Shown here: positions 9,311 through 17,668 of the stretch, piece by piece
Layout of the letters: the number at the start of each line of letters is the position of its first letter
How positions within the stretch are numbered: the first letter of the stretch is position 1
Assembly (NCBI RefSeq): GCF_016909155.1
Contig: NZ_JAFBFG010000010.1
Span: 18,656-82,655, forward strand
Length of the DNA stretch: 64,000 bases
Source: Chryseomicrobium aureum
GTDB taxonomy: Bacteria > Bacillota > Bacilli > Bacillales_A > Planococcaceae
Reading direction: 5' to 3'
The notes under the pieces: generated by a model
Told to the model about the DNA's origin: nothing
What the model saw: the letters and a program-made list of their open reading frames with translations, nothing else
Databases searched by the model: none
Program-made: the position numbers and the translations under genes

Positions 9311-9351
9311 AAAAAATAAAAAGCCAGAAGATGACAAAGTCTCCTGGCTTT
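9311..9351 (-). terminator. Terminator of the membrane protein gene at 9362
   Basis: Read on the minus strand, a 12-bp stem with one mismatch (9320-9331 with 9340-9351, core CTGGCTTT) is followed by TTTTTATTTTTTG. Confidence 0.8.
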
Positions 9352-9361
9352 ATTATGAATA

Positions 9362-10012
9362 CTAAGTAGACTTTTGATTTGAAAACCGAATCGCCGTCCA
9401 TAGTAAAGTGATAATCAAGAACAATTCAAATGCATTGGTTGCAGCGTCGCTTCCGATATCGAAGAGAACAGCACTGCCGATAGCCATGGCAATAGTTCCG
9501 ACAAGCATCCACCACCACTTCTTCTTCCACGCAAGTAAAATTCCAGCAATCAATAAGCCGATCAACACAATGAGAATCATTGGAGGTGGTCCTGACGCAG
9601 TTTCTACTGCTGCGTAGCTCAAGACGCCGTATGATTCCTGTACAGTTAATTCGAGTCCTCGGATTTCCACAATAATTTCTACAATCGTAGCCACAATCCA
9701 AAGAACCACAAAACTCACAACAAACCATGTTTTAAACGCTATATGAATACCCGCTTCACGTAGGATGAATAAAGAAAAAAGAAGTAGTGGCGGTGTGAAC
9801 AACGCATGAATCCAGAAGCGACCCAGATTTAAGTTCTCAAGAAGTGTGCCCTCACTAATCAAATGACCGATTGCCAAAACTCCATTGTCGTAAATGAGTC
9901 CGATGATAGTGAGGAAGAGAATAACAGAGGCGGTCTTTGAATGTTTCTTGAATCCCCAGATTAAACTAGCTATGTAGGCTACTGCAAACAAACCAAAAAT
10001 TAGTGGATCCAC
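9362..10012 (-). CDS. Multi-pass membrane protein of unknown function
   Basis: The protein has 216 residues with about seven hydrophobic helices and short loops, and no catalytic motif that I recognise. It starts with GTG at 10012 behind AAGGAAAGG. Conserved-looking features are a His in IGHLIS, a pair of Pro in FTPPLL and a WKKKWWW loop. It is a single gene with its own terminator. Confidence 0.75.
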   Translation of the reverse strand: MDPLIFGLFAVAYIASLIWGFKKHSKTASVILFLTIIGLIYDNGVLAIGHLISEGTLLENLNLGRFWIHALFTPPLLLFSLFILREAGIHIAFKTWFVVSFVVLWIVATIVEIIVEIRGLELTVQESYGVLSYAAVETASGPPPMILIVLIGLLIAGILLAWKKKWWWMLVGTIAMAIGSAVLFDIGSDAATNAFELFLIITLLWTAIRFSNQKST

Positions 10013-10124
10013 AGAATCATCCTTTCCTTTTTTATATGTATTCTTTACCCTGAAAAAAATGATGATAACTTAATTCGAACTATCAAAAAAAATGTACCAA
10101 ACATCTAGGAAAGATGGAACTAAA

Positions 10125-10133
10125 TGGTATAAT
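10125..10133 (+). promoter_or_regulatory. Extended -10 promoter element for the gene at 10191
   Basis: TGGTATAAT is a perfect -10 with a TGn extension. No good -35 lies at 17 bp, which is common for extended -10 promoters. Confidence 0.45.
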
Positions 10134-10190
10134 TAAAACGTATAAAAAGAATTAAAAGAATAGTGCAATTATTAATTGGGGGGTTATGGG

Positions 10191-10850
10191 ATGAGAGAAA
10201 GAAGATATTGGTTGGTTTTCGCAAGCGTAGGAATTGCATTGTCTATTCTATTTTATTTTGGAGCTTACAACTACTTAAATGGAGCACCGTTTCTAGCGTT
10301 GTTTTTGAGCATTGTCGTACTATTTGTTTTAGTGATTCCAGTAGCTCGCACCTTAGCCCGAAAGTTTGAAAAAGTAACATCAGAAAAAACTAAGAAGTGG
10401 TATACAGTCATGGCTGTGGGTCTAGCTGTAATCACAAGTGCTTCACTCGTTTTTAGTCTTTATGATGAGTACCGTGTGAAAAGCTTGGATCACGCTTTTG
10501 ATTTTCAACCAGAAAAAGCGTTACATTTGCAAGTCGATTTATCTGGTGAGATGTACATAATTGAAGACAAACAAGCCATTGCAGAATGGAAAACATTTTT
10601 GAATCAATATGAAGTAAAGAAAATGAATGATCGAAAATGGAACGCAGATGTATCGAACGAGCAAGGCTTTATGGTAAGTCTAATTTTCGAAGATAACTGG
10701 ACAGGCGGGTCGGTTTATGAAAATCGTTTAATTAACTATGGAGATATGGATTACTATCAAGTTTTAAATGGTCCGGTGGATATCGCTTGGGTGACGGATT
10801 TTGTGGATCGACATCAATCCCTTACTGCGAAACTAGTGGAGACGAAATGA
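10191..10850 (+). CDS. Membrane protein with extracytoplasmic domain, unknown function
   Basis: The protein has 219 residues. Three hydrophobic helices in the first ~100 residues are followed by a soluble region of about 115 residues, rich in aromatic and acidic residues. I chose the ATG at 10191, with GGGGGG 7 nt upstream. Its TGA overlaps the ATG of the dead acetyltransferase gene, so the two were probably co-transcribed. No family recognised. Confidence 0.7.
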   Translation: MRERRYWLVFASVGIALSILFYFGAYNYLNGAPFLALFLSIVVLFVLVIPVARTLARKFEKVTSEKTKKWYTVMAVGLAVITSASLVFSLYDEYRVKSLDHAFDFQPEKALHLQVDLSGEMYIIEDKQAIAEWKTFLNQYEVKKMNDRKWNADVSNEQGFMVSLIFEDNWTGGSVYENRLINYGDMDYYQVLNGPVDIAWVTDFVDRHQSLTAKLVETK

Positions 10851-11173
10851 TACGTAAAGCATATCAAGACGAATCACTTCCGATTGAGCTGCTGTTACTG
10901 GCTGACCCGTCTGAAAAGCAGATTCATTCCTACGTTTCCTCAGGTCACTGTTATCTTGCTGAATATGAAGGTGCATGTAGAGGTGTTTATGTACTCCAAG
11001 AAAAAACACCTTAGACAATCGAGCTGATGAATGTTGCAGTCGCTGAGAGCTGGCAGGGGAAAGGTTTAGGGAAGCAGCTAATTCTTCATGCGAGTGCTTA
11101 TTTCGATGGATGGACAATGACGGACCAAGACGACTTTTATTTATTCTCGTTTCATGGTGGGCAACTAGCTTAG
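10847..11173 (+). pseudogene. GNAT acetyltransferase pseudogene (amber stop and lost C-terminus)
   Basis: An ATG overlaps the previous stop. After 55 codons an in-frame TAG (11012-11014) interrupts the gene. The same frame continues with the GNAT acetyl-CoA motif A, NVAVAESWQGKGLGKQLILH. The rest after that motif (TMTDQDDFYLFSFHGG) does not look like the usual GNAT C-terminus, so a deletion or rearrangement probably followed. Two independent lesions make function very unlikely. Confidence 0.8.
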
Positions 11174-11235
11174 GGACAGGCTTAAAAATGTGAGACACTT
11201 TCTCTAAAGTAACGTCTACTAGATAAAGAGGAGTG

Positions 11236-11751
11236 ATGCAGTTGAAGCGATTAGGCAGTATTTTAACTTTGGTCATCTTTTTAGTAGTAGTGGGCTGTTC
11301 AGATGAAAATGAAGCAACTAGTGAAGTGAAAGTAGAAAACGGCACTGTTCAGACTACCCAATCATCAGAGGCTACAGTTCTAGAACCCCCAGATTTCACT
11401 ATTACGGTGGGAGAGAAAACGATTCATCCAATCCTTGGCACATACAGTTGGACAGTTGACAATGGAGATGGAACAGGAGAAGGAATCGAGGCAGACTCAG
11501 AAGCTCCGCCGGATTTAGTAAGAGGGACGAACCCCTTACAGCTAACAGCTACAAGCTCTGTAAAATTCAACTTTGAGGAGCCGCCCACTCATTATATTTT
11601 GAATATATGGGATGAAAACTACACGGTTGTTAGACAAACAAAAGATGTAGATCTATCTGAGATGGGTATCGTCATCTACGAAGTTATAGCCTATTGGGAA
11701 CAAGGAACAGCTAGTTATGCGTTTGCTGTAGAGGTTATTGCAGAGCCTTGA
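11236..11751 (+). CDS. Putative lipoprotein, unknown function
   Basis: The protein has about 171 residues with lipobox VVVGC after a hydrophobic signal segment (SILTLVIFLVVVGC). A Ser/Thr/Glu-rich linker leads to a beta-rich domain with many Trp, Tyr and Pro residues. Overlapping starts are possible: GTG 11233, ATG 11236 or TTG 11242, all behind AGAGGAG. The ATG is the most likely. No catalytic motif is seen. Confidence 0.7.
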   Translation: MQLKRLGSILTLVIFLVVVGCSDENEATSEVKVENGTVQTTQSSEATVLEPPDFTITVGEKTIHPILGTYSWTVDNGDGTGEGIEADSEAPPDLVRGTNPLQLTATSSVKFNFEEPPTHYILNIWDENYTVVRQTKDVDLSEMGIVIYEVIAYWEQGTASYAFAVEVIAEP

Positions 11752-11766
11752 AATCGAAAATAAATT

Positions 11767-12051
11767 TCAAGCCGACTGAAAACCGAAAATAGCAATAAAA
11801 CTTAGTAAACCAGTAGCGATGAGAAGTAGCGCATTTGCGGAAACAAGTACGAATTTATAAGTGTTTTTAGTACTTAGCAATGCAAAGACAAACGCGATAA
11901 CACTGTACATCATAAAAATGATTATAAATGGCTGACCGGCTGTGTGGAATGTAAGTATGCTTGCCCATACGCTTTCTTGCGACATAGAAAAAAGGATACT
12001 GTATCCAAGAAGTAAAAAAATAAAGGAAATGATAGGGAATACTTTCTTCAT
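11767..12051 (-). CDS. Small three-helix membrane protein
   Basis: The protein has about 94 residues. Three hydrophobic stretches fill most of the length. The ATG lies behind GGAGG; a GTG two codons upstream is an alternative start. No family recognised. Confidence 0.65.
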   Translation of the reverse strand: MKKVFPIISFIFLLLGYSILFSMSQESVWASILTFHTAGQPFIIIFMMYSVIAFVFALLSTKNTYKFVLVSANALLLIATGLLSFIAIFGFQSA

Positions 12052-12099
12052 AAACACCCTCCTTAATGAAACAACCCCAGGGGTTACATCAAAAACATA

Positions 12100-13548
12100 T
12101 TAAAGTTCGATAATACGAGTAGCTACTCGCTCGACAAAGGCCTGGTCATGTTCAATAAACAGTAAGGTAGGCTTATAAGTAGCTATCATTTTCTCGATTT
12201 GGTTCTGATTGTAGACGTCCAAATAATTGAGTGGCTCATCCCATAAGTAGAGTTCTGCAGGCGTACAGAGAGACTTCGCAAACTCAACTTTTTTCTTTTG
12301 GCCTTCACTCATTTCTTCGATGGGCACTGAAAAAATATCGCGAGTGAAGCCTAGAATACGTAAATTGTTTAGGAACAATGTGTAATCTAGTTTGTGCGAA
12401 TCTGCGAACTCTTTTAGCGTACCTTTGTGGGAAGTGGTTTGAGAAACATGACTCTTCACTAAGTGCTCGGATAAACGAATTTCTCCTTCTGCTTTCACTT
12501 CACCAGGCGAACCTTGAAGAAAATTCATGAGCGTAGTTTTTCCTGAACCATTTGCTCCGACCACTGCGATTTGTTCACCTTGATAGAGTTCAAACGAAAT
12601 TGGCTCGAACAAGGGGGTTCCATCATAGGACAAAGTCAATTCCTTCACACGCACCACTGGATTTCGATGAGATTTCATGACTTGAATGGTCAAATCATCG
12701 ACTTTTTCGATATTCTTCAGTAAAGTTTTTTTCTCTTCGATTTTTTCATTCGTCCGTTGCTGAATCGCTTTTCCACGTTTCATCATACGTTTTGCAATCG
12801 CATTGCCGAACGGGTCATTGCCTGAAGGTTTCTCTCGTTCCAGCCCCCAGTCTATTTTCTCACGCGCTGATTTTTCAATTCGCGCAATCTCAGACTTCAA
12901 CGAGTTGTTTTTCTCAAGTTCGAATTGATCTTGTTGTGTTTTCTGTGCCTCGTACGTTGAAAAGTCACCTTTGTAGAGGATGACTTGGCTACGCTCAATT
13001 GCGAGCACATGATCAATCACAGCATTTAAAAATTTCCGGTCATGACTGATGACAATATAGCCACTTTTTTTATTCAGGTACGAAGCAAGATGGTGTCTTC
13101 CTCGAATGTCCAAGTGATTTGTCGGTTCATCTAGCAGAGCGAATCGATTATCTTCACAAAACAACGCAGCAAGCATCACACGTGTTTGTTCGCCGCCGGA
13201 GAGTTGAGAAAAAGGCTGCCACAGAATATCTTTGTCCATTCCAAGTAAATGACATTCCCGCTCAAGCTTCCATTGTTCAGTAGGAAAGACCTCATCAATT
13301 GCAAAGTAAACGGGAAGGTCGGGTTGTAAAATCGTCAACGGGAAGTAGACGAATTCGTGATCCGTGAGTACCTCTCCTTGATAGTCAAGTTTGTTCATAA
13401 GAAGCTTGAGCAAAGTCGTCTTTCCTCGTCCGTTTCGTCCAACAAAGCCAAGCTTCCAAGATGTGTCCAGAGTCAATGAAACATCTTTAAATAATGGTGC
13501 ATCTAGTAAATCATAGGCAAACGTTACGTGTCTAAGTTCTATCGGCAT
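12100..13548 (-). CDS. ABC-F ATPase, probable ribosomal-protection antibiotic resistance protein (Lsa/Vga/VmlR-like)
   Basis: The protein has 482 residues and two ABC domains without membrane helices. Domain 1 has Walker A GRNGRGKTT, signature LSGGEQTR and LLDEPTNHLD. A charged interdomain linker with KMM-like basic residues (about 215-290) follows, then domain 2 with Walker A GANGSGKTT and a diverged signature (MSEGQKKKVEFA). WKLGFVGRNGRGKTT matches the opening of Lsa-type proteins, which dislodge lincosamide, streptogramin A or pleuromutilin drugs from the ribosome. A leader peptide and terminator upstream (13594-13752) indicate antibiotic-induced attenuation. Drug specificity cannot be read from the sequence. 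Confidence 0.88.
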   Translation of the reverse strand: MPIELRHVTFAYDLLDAPLFKDVSLTLDTSWKLGFVGRNGRGKTTLLKLLMNKLDYQGEVLTDHEFVYFPLTILQPDLPVYFAIDEVFPTEQWKLERECHLLGMDKDILWQPFSQLSGGEQTRVMLAALFCEDNRFALLDEPTNHLDIRGRHHLASYLNKKSGYIVISHDRKFLNAVIDHVLAIERSQVILYKGDFSTYEAQKTQQDQFELEKNNSLKSEIARIEKSAREKIDWGLEREKPSGNDPFGNAIAKRMMKRGKAIQQRTNEKIEEKKTLLKNIEKVDDLTIQVMKSHRNPVVRVKELTLSYDGTPLFEPISFELYQGEQIAVVGANGSGKTTLMNFLQGSPGEVKAEGEIRLSEHLVKSHVSQTTSHKGTLKEFADSHKLDYTLFLNNLRILGFTRDIFSVPIEEMSEGQKKKVEFAKSLCTPAELYLWDEPLNYLDVYNQNQIEKMIATYKPTLLFIEHDQAFVERVATRIIEL

Positions 13549-13593
13549 GCAAAAAACCTCCTACTAATCGAGTTGCATGCACACGCATTCTAC

Positions 13594-13622
13594 AAAAAAA
13601 CCTCCCACGAAGTCGTGGAAGG
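13594..13622 (-). terminator. Attenuator terminator in the ABC-F leader
   Basis: In the minus-strand transcript, a 10-bp stem with one G-U pair (13622-13613 with 13610-13601) is followed by seven U residues. It lies upstream of the ABC-F start codon, between the leader peptide and the gene, so it must be a conditional terminator. Confidence 0.8.
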
Positions 13623-13686
13623 AAAAGTATACGAACATAAATAAACTTTACGAAGCCGTAAAGGGTTATAAATGGTCAGACTCATC

Positions 13687-13752
13687 CTATCTTTTCGTAA
13701 AAATGCGTATACATTTTAACGTGAAAAATAGAATTAAGAAATCATTGACCAT
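13687..13752 (-). CDS. Leader peptide of the ABC-F resistance gene (21 aa)
   Basis: The short frame starts with ATG at 13752 behind AGAAGGG (spacing 7) and encodes MVNDFLILFFTLKCIRIFTK followed by one Arg and a TAG stop. The segment AATGGTCA at its start can pair with TGACCATT at 13678-13671. Its middle (13717-13706) can pair, with one bulge, with 13633-13623 directly before the terminator. Drug-stalled ribosomes on this frame would therefore change which hairpins form. The peptide sequence itself is probably the stalling determinant. This is inference from layout. Confidence 0.6.
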   Translation of the reverse strand: MVNDFLILFFTLKCIRIFTKR

Positions 13753-13835
13753 TCATCATCCCTTCTAGTAAGTTAGTTCGAGTATAGAGCAGGATAACGC
13801 TTTTTTCAAGTTATTTACTAAGTGGAGGTGGCAGT

Positions 13836-14363
13836 ATGAAAAAGATAGCATTGATCGGTTCGAGTGGAGCAGGGAAGTCTACCCTATCCCGAGAGCTTAC
13901 GGAAATACTCTCCATTCCGGTTTATCATCTCGACCAATTGAATTGGCGAGCAGGGTGGGAAGAAGTATCAAGGGACGAGCAGATACGACTTCAAGATGAG
14001 ATTTTTGAAAAGGACCAGTGGATTATCGATGGGAATTATGGAGGAACGCTTTCTAAGCGAATGGAAGAAGCAGATACTATCCTCTTTTTTGATTTCCCAC
14101 GGCTACTTTGCATCACACGAGCAGCTAAACGAGTGATGAAGTACCGCAACACCGTGCGACCGGATATGGCGGAAGGGTGCCCTGAACATTTTGATCTTGA
14201 GTTCTTCAAATACATTTGGAAATTTCCTGAGCAAAAAACGCCGCATATTATCAATCGGTTGCGCGAACTTCCATCGGATAAGCGCGTCGTGCATTTCAGA
14301 AAACCGAGTGATGTGGAACGGTTTTTAGAGAATTTAATAAAAAAACAAGCGCAGAAGAAATGA
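13836..14363 (+). CDS. P-loop nucleoside/nucleotide kinase-like protein (FlaR/topology-modulation family)
   Basis: The protein has 175 residues. Walker A GSSGAGKST is at residues 8-16, followed by YHLDQLNWRAGW and WIIDGNYGG, typical of the family annotated as DNA topology modulation protein (FlaR-related) and adenylate-kinase-like. A charged lid region and C-terminal helices complete it. GGAGG precedes the ATG. The true substrate is unknown. It is divergent from the ABC-F leader. Confidence 0.8.
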   Translation: MKKIALIGSSGAGKSTLSRELTEILSIPVYHLDQLNWRAGWEEVSRDEQIRLQDEIFEKDQWIIDGNYGGTLSKRMEEADTILFFDFPRLLCITRAAKRVMKYRNTVRPDMAEGCPEHFDLEFFKYIWKFPEQKTPHIINRLRELPSDKRVVHFRKPSDVERFLENLIKKQAQKK

Positions 14364-14375
14364 TGTCTGTGCCTG

Positions 14376-14675
14376 TTAAAACATATGCTCTTCGGTATTC
14401 GAAAGCTTAATCATCCGCAGATATGTGATCATAACCACTAGTAGAACTAAACCGAACAGTACGAATGTGTACGCTGTAGGACCAAAGAAAATATTAAACA
14501 GCATGACAAGTGCGATACTTAGACCGGAAACTATAGCTGAACGTTTCCGAGACTTTGCTGTGATGAATTGATCCCTTTCGCAATTCGGGCATTTCATACC
14601 GGGCCAAATCGAAAACGAGCGCTTTAGTGTTTCGCCAAGACTCCAGGTGTGGCCGCATGTTTGGCAGACAGGCAT
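14376..14675 (-). CDS. Small CxxC...CxxC zinc-ribbon membrane protein (TIGR04104-like)
   Basis: The protein has 99 residues. An N-terminal zinc-ribbon-like part has CQTC and CPNC separated by 21 residues, followed by two transmembrane helices. This matches the Firmicutes cxxc_20_cxxc family. I chose the start at 14675 because AAGGAGGTGG lies 5 nt upstream. Function unknown. Confidence 0.75.
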   Translation of the reverse strand: MPVCQTCGHTWSLGETLKRSFSIWPGMKCPNCERDQFITAKSRKRSAIVSGLSIALVMLFNIFFGPTAYTFVLFGLVLLVVMITYLRMIKLSNTEEHMF

Positions 14676-14743
14676 AAAATCCACCTCCTTATTTTTGGAA
14701 GGTTGCATATCTTTACCCTAACATGATGGAGGAGTAGGTTCAA

Positions 14744-16024
14744 TCAATGGCTTTTTTTGTAACGAGTTGCTGGACCATTGCCAATCCGATTAATAATATT
14801 TTGGTTAACTAATTCCGCTAATAACTTTCTAACAGAAGATTTACTTTTGTTAAGGGCTATTTCTAAATCTTTAGCAGTGAATGAGGACTTGCTTTCTAAA
14901 AAGTTATTTAAGCTTTCATCAATTTCATCTCTTGTAGTCTGATCCTTTTTAGGGAGTGTAACAACAAACGAGTTTGGGCCAATTGACCAAAATGGTTGAA
15001 CGCTATTTTTACTATAACTTTCCAGAATCCTTTGTAGACCAGTTCCATAACTTTCAATCCATTTTAAGCGATAAAGAATGTTCGCTAGTTTTGTGTTTCT
15101 ACTTTGAGAAATCCCAAGTTCAATATCTTCTTGAGTCAAACCTTTTACTAAACCACCAACTGAAACTAGTTCGATTCGATTTGTGAATATATGGATTAGT
15201 GTGCTGCTAGAAAAACTATAATCTCTGTGTGTGGCTGCATTAATCAATGCTTCACGTAATGCATATGAAGGGTAGCTCTCCTGTTCAACTCTTTGAAGTC
15301 CCTTGAATGCAGAGTTTTTTTCATTGTGTAGAGAGAGGTACTCAAAAGCAGATTCAATCTGTTTCAATAGCGATCCAGTAAATTCCTTTCTATCTTGAAA
15401 CTCTAATTTGTCCACCCCTACATAACGAGCACATTTAATTGTGTGTTCACATTGGTCCGAGAGTAACAAACCAACGTTGGTATAATAACCTTCAGCATTT
15501 ATGATTCCCAATGTGCGCATGTTGGATTCTAGTAAGCTTAGTCCATTTTTTTTGAATATTGCTTCTGCATCCGTAAATGTCAAATCTTGCTCCATGCTCC
15601 TCATGGTTTCAAAGTTTGTGCCGTCAGTTTCAATAATCATTTGACGAATGTTTTCTTCAGATGCATTTGTTACTGATGTCCCATAGCGAATAAAAACTCC
15701 TGAAGGGCGGAGACCCTTACCTTTTAAATGATAAGGTCGTCTACTACCTACACTAACTGAAATTTTGACTACATCTTTGTCATCAATTGTTTCTATTGAT
15801 AATGTTGTATGCATCAGTATGTCTGGTTGTATACTATCATGTACAATGTTTGAAACATCTTCTAAAATTCTTTTGGGGTTATCTAATCCAACTACTGATC
15901 CATCATCGTCTACTCCTATATATAAATCTCCGCCAGAGGTATTTGCAAAGGCAATAATTTCTTTTTTTATTCCTTCTGTTAATTCTCTTTTAAATTCTAA
16001 TGTTAATGATTCTTCGAATTTCAA
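14744..16024 (-). CDS. AlbA_2 (Schlafen-like) domain ATP-binding transcriptional regulator
   Basis: The protein has about 426 residues. An N-terminal AlbA_2/divergent AAA_4 domain (ESLTLEFKRELTEGI, AFANTSGGDLYIGVDDDG) is followed by a HATPase_c_4-like region (ALREALINAATHRDYSF, GTGLQRI) and a C-terminal winged helix (about 365-425). A TTG at 16024 gives better spacing to GAGGTGA than the TTG at 16030. A phased array of TAATCGATTA sites lies directly upstream, suggesting autoregulation by the winged helix. Relatives occur in accessory and defence regions; a specific role is not evident. Confidence 0.82.
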   Translation of the reverse strand: MKFEESLTLEFKRELTEGIKKEIIAFANTSGGDLYIGVDDDGSVVGLDNPKRILEDVSNIVHDSIQPDILMHTTLSIETIDDKDVVKISVSVGSRRPYHLKGKGLRPSGVFIRYGTSVTNASEENIRQMIIETDGTNFETMRSMEQDLTFTDAEAIFKKNGLSLLESNMRTLGIINAEGYYTNVGLLLSDQCEHTIKCARYVGVDKLEFQDRKEFTGSLLKQIESAFEYLSLHNEKNSAFKGLQRVEQESYPSYALREALINAATHRDYSFSSSTLIHIFTNRIELVSVGGLVKGLTQEDIELGISQSRNTKLANILYRLKWIESYGTGLQRILESYSKNSVQPFWSIGPNSFVVTLPKKDQTTRDEIDESLNNFLESKSSFTAKDLEIALNKSKSSVRKLLAELVNQNIINRIGNGPATRYKKSH

Positions 16025-16039
16025 AGCCAATCACCTCAT

Positions 16040-16096
16040 TAATTGATTATTTATATTATAATCAATAGTAATCGATTATAATCGATTAATCAATAC
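16040..16096. promoter_or_regulatory. Phased operator array of TAATCGATTA-type decamers
   Basis: Two perfect palindromic decamers TAATCGATTA lie head to tail (16069-16078, 16079-16088). They are preceded in the same 10-bp phase by TAATCAATAG (16059-16068). TAATTGATTA lies at 16040-16049 and TTAATCAATA overlaps the distal end. The spacing of about one helical turn suggests cooperative binding on one DNA face, just before the start of the AlbA_2 gene. Confidence 0.6.
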
Positions 16097-16165
16097 ATAC
16101 AAATGAAACGATTTTAATTTATACTCGTAGTACAATGTAGGAAGTAAGAAGCGAGGGTATTCACA

Positions 16166-16567
16166 ATGAAATGGATTGAAAAAATCAAGTATTCCCGGTA
16201 CCAAGAGAAAATGTTAAAAAAGGTCCGAAAGCAGACGGATCGACTGGTGAAGCAGGACCGTTTAGATGAACTATTCCCATATCTGACTGCTGAGCTGGAT
16301 GCAAGTTGGCTTTCCAATCCTGCCAAAGCGGATTTATTGATTTATATGGCAAGTCGCTTCAAGGAAAAAGGGGATGCGCCAAATGCTGCTACTGGCTATG
16401 ATATGGCGTTGCAGTTGGTCAAACAGAAGGAGTTCGAGTATCATAAAGAACTTCAAAACATCTTAAATGTGTTTCGATATGCTGGACGTGAAGATTTAGT
16501 TGAAGAATGGCGAGCAGATTTTCACACGCGTGTTTCGTATGATAAGAAGTTTAAAGATTTGACGTAA
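16166..16567 (+). CDS. Helical (TPR-like) protein of unknown function
   Basis: The protein has 133 residues, is mostly helical and charged, with a lysine-rich N-terminus and helices reminiscent of a tetratricopeptide fold (AKADLLIYMASRFKEKGDAP, NAATGYDMALQLVKQ). No signal or membrane segment. The ribosome binding site is weak (GCGAGGG). Confidence 0.65.
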   Translation: MKWIEKIKYSRYQEKMLKKVRKQTDRLVKQDRLDELFPYLTAELDASWLSNPAKADLLIYMASRFKEKGDAPNAATGYDMALQLVKQKEFEYHKELQNILNVFRYAGREDLVEEWRADFHTRVSYDKKFKDLT

Positions 16568-16629
16568 AGCCAAGATACTTAATTAAAGTTTGAAGAGCTA
16601 TCTATGTAGTAAGAAGGAGGCATTAATGT

Positions 16630-16725
16630 ATGGCAGATATTCTAATCTTTGGTCTAATCGGAATCGGTATAGTGACAGGTGTTGTTATGATAGTGATGGG
16701 AGTAAAAATAACACTCAAAAGGTAA
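16630..16725 (+). CDS. 31-residue single-helix membrane microprotein
   Basis: ATG at 16630 behind AAGGAGG (spacing 9). The product begins MADILIFGLIGIGIVTGVV and ends in VKITLKR: one transmembrane helix with a basic cytoplasmic tail. A similar small gene follows at 16793 and another at 17827. The start could also be the out-of-frame ATG at 16626, but that frame is not hydrophobic. Confidence 0.5.
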   Translation: MADILIFGLIGIGIVTGVVMIVMGVKITLKR

Positions 16726-16792
16726 GTGCCTTTGATAAATAACTCGTAATTAATTTCTCACGAAGAAATTTAAAATGAGAGGCGGCAAGACT

Positions 16793-16885
16793 ATGGGAAG
16801 TATGTTGATGTGGTTATTAGTCCTTTGTGTAGTAACAATTGTCGGAGGACTCTTGTTGTCTTATATATTTCTTAAAAAAGGTTGA
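16793..16885 (+). CDS. 30-residue single-helix membrane microprotein
   Basis: ATG at 16793 behind GAGAGGCGG. The product is one hydrophobic helix followed by LLSYIFLKKG. The ending resembles that of the microprotein at 17827 (WLSYKFLKPD), suggesting paralogues. It is followed by a strong terminator. Confidence 0.5.
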   Translation: MGSMLMWLLVLCVVTIVGGLLLSYIFLKKG

Positions 16886-16919
16886 ATCTATGCGAGTTAG
16901 AATCAATAAATGATGGAAG

Positions 16920-16954
16920 GAGGCCCAGTGAAAAAATTTCACCGGGCCTCTTTT
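16920..16954 (+). terminator. Terminator after the microprotein genes
   Basis: GAGGCCC (16920-16926) pairs with GGGCCTC (16944-16950), extended by GTGAAA/TTTCAC around a small bulge. TTTT follows. Confidence 0.8.
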
Positions 16955-17032
16955 ATAAAGTGTATAAGTTTCTCTTTGAAGAGCAACTAGTAAGGTGCGT
17001 GTCTTTTAGTGCTTCTAATTTTCTCGTAAATG

Positions 17033-17269
17033 TCAGATGGTAAGTACCTGTGACCGAAACCGATAATCTAGAGTTGGGAATTTTGAAATTATTTCTAAAG
17101 AGTGAATTAATGTTCGAATAACAGAGGAGAATTTTTCATCTGTATCAAAACTTTCTACACTAGTAAGTGCTAACAAATCAAGGACTAAATGTTGTGGATC
17201 CATATAGAGTTTAGGAATCGCTGAAATTTGAGCGATAGCATCTTTGACTAGAGTTGTATTTATATTCAT
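17033..17269 (-). CDS. Unknown small protein, second gene of an overlapping pair
   Basis: The protein has 78 residues and no motif that I recognise. Its start overlaps the stop of the upstream gene (17266-17622) by ATGA, which indicates translational coupling. The pair sits behind a promoter region with three TGTACA palindromes. Its size and coupling resemble a toxin-antitoxin pair, but nothing in the sequence proves that. Confidence 0.55.
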   Translation of the reverse strand: MNINTTLVKDAIAQISAIPKLYMDPQHLVLDLLALTSVESFDTDEKFSSVIRTLIHSLEIISKFPTLDYRFRSQVLTI

Positions 17270-17622
17270 TCAGTTTTTCCAGGGTCAATGTAGTGGAGCA
17301 GTATGTCTTCAGCCCCTTGCTTTAACTCATCACCAGATTTGCGATCTGTTTCATTTAAGCGCTCTGCATATAGTTGTTCAACCAGTAATTGCTCTAATTC
17401 ATTTTCTAATTCGTAAATTCGATTAAGTAGAGCGGGAATGACAGTAGGATTACTCAATTGTGCAACAGTTTCTCCGTTTAACATAATTTCAACAGTGGCA
17501 TATTGGTCCAAAAGTGCCTGCCATTTTTTACTGTAGCGGAGTTCTGAAGCGATTAGACGATTTCGATTTGGTAATTCTTTTTCTATTTGCTTCACATCAA
17601 TAGAACCAGTTGTAGCTGCCAT
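17266..17622 (-). CDS. Unknown coiled-coil-like small protein, first gene of an overlapping pair
   Basis: The protein has 118 residues. A basic middle part (NRNRLIASELRYSKKWQALL) is followed by a Leu/Glu-rich stretch that could form a coiled coil (LLNRIYELENELEQLLVEQL). GGGAGGAG precedes the ATG. It overlaps 17033-17269. Three TGTACA sites lie upstream and may be its operator. Confidence 0.6.
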   Translation of the reverse strand: MAATTGSIDVKQIEKELPNRNRLIASELRYSKKWQALLDQYATVEIMLNGETVAQLSNPTVIPALLNRIYELENELEQLLVEQLYAERLNETDRKSGDELKQGAEDILLHYIDPGKTE

Positions 17623-17668
17623 CTTTTTCTCCTCCCGTCTCAGTTACTTTCACCTCCATTTTATCATG

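Noticed and set aside
13577..13768. 63-residue plus-strand frame opposite the ABC-F leader
   Set aside because: It crosses the attenuator hairpin, has no ribosome binding site and is antisense to a clearly functional leader.
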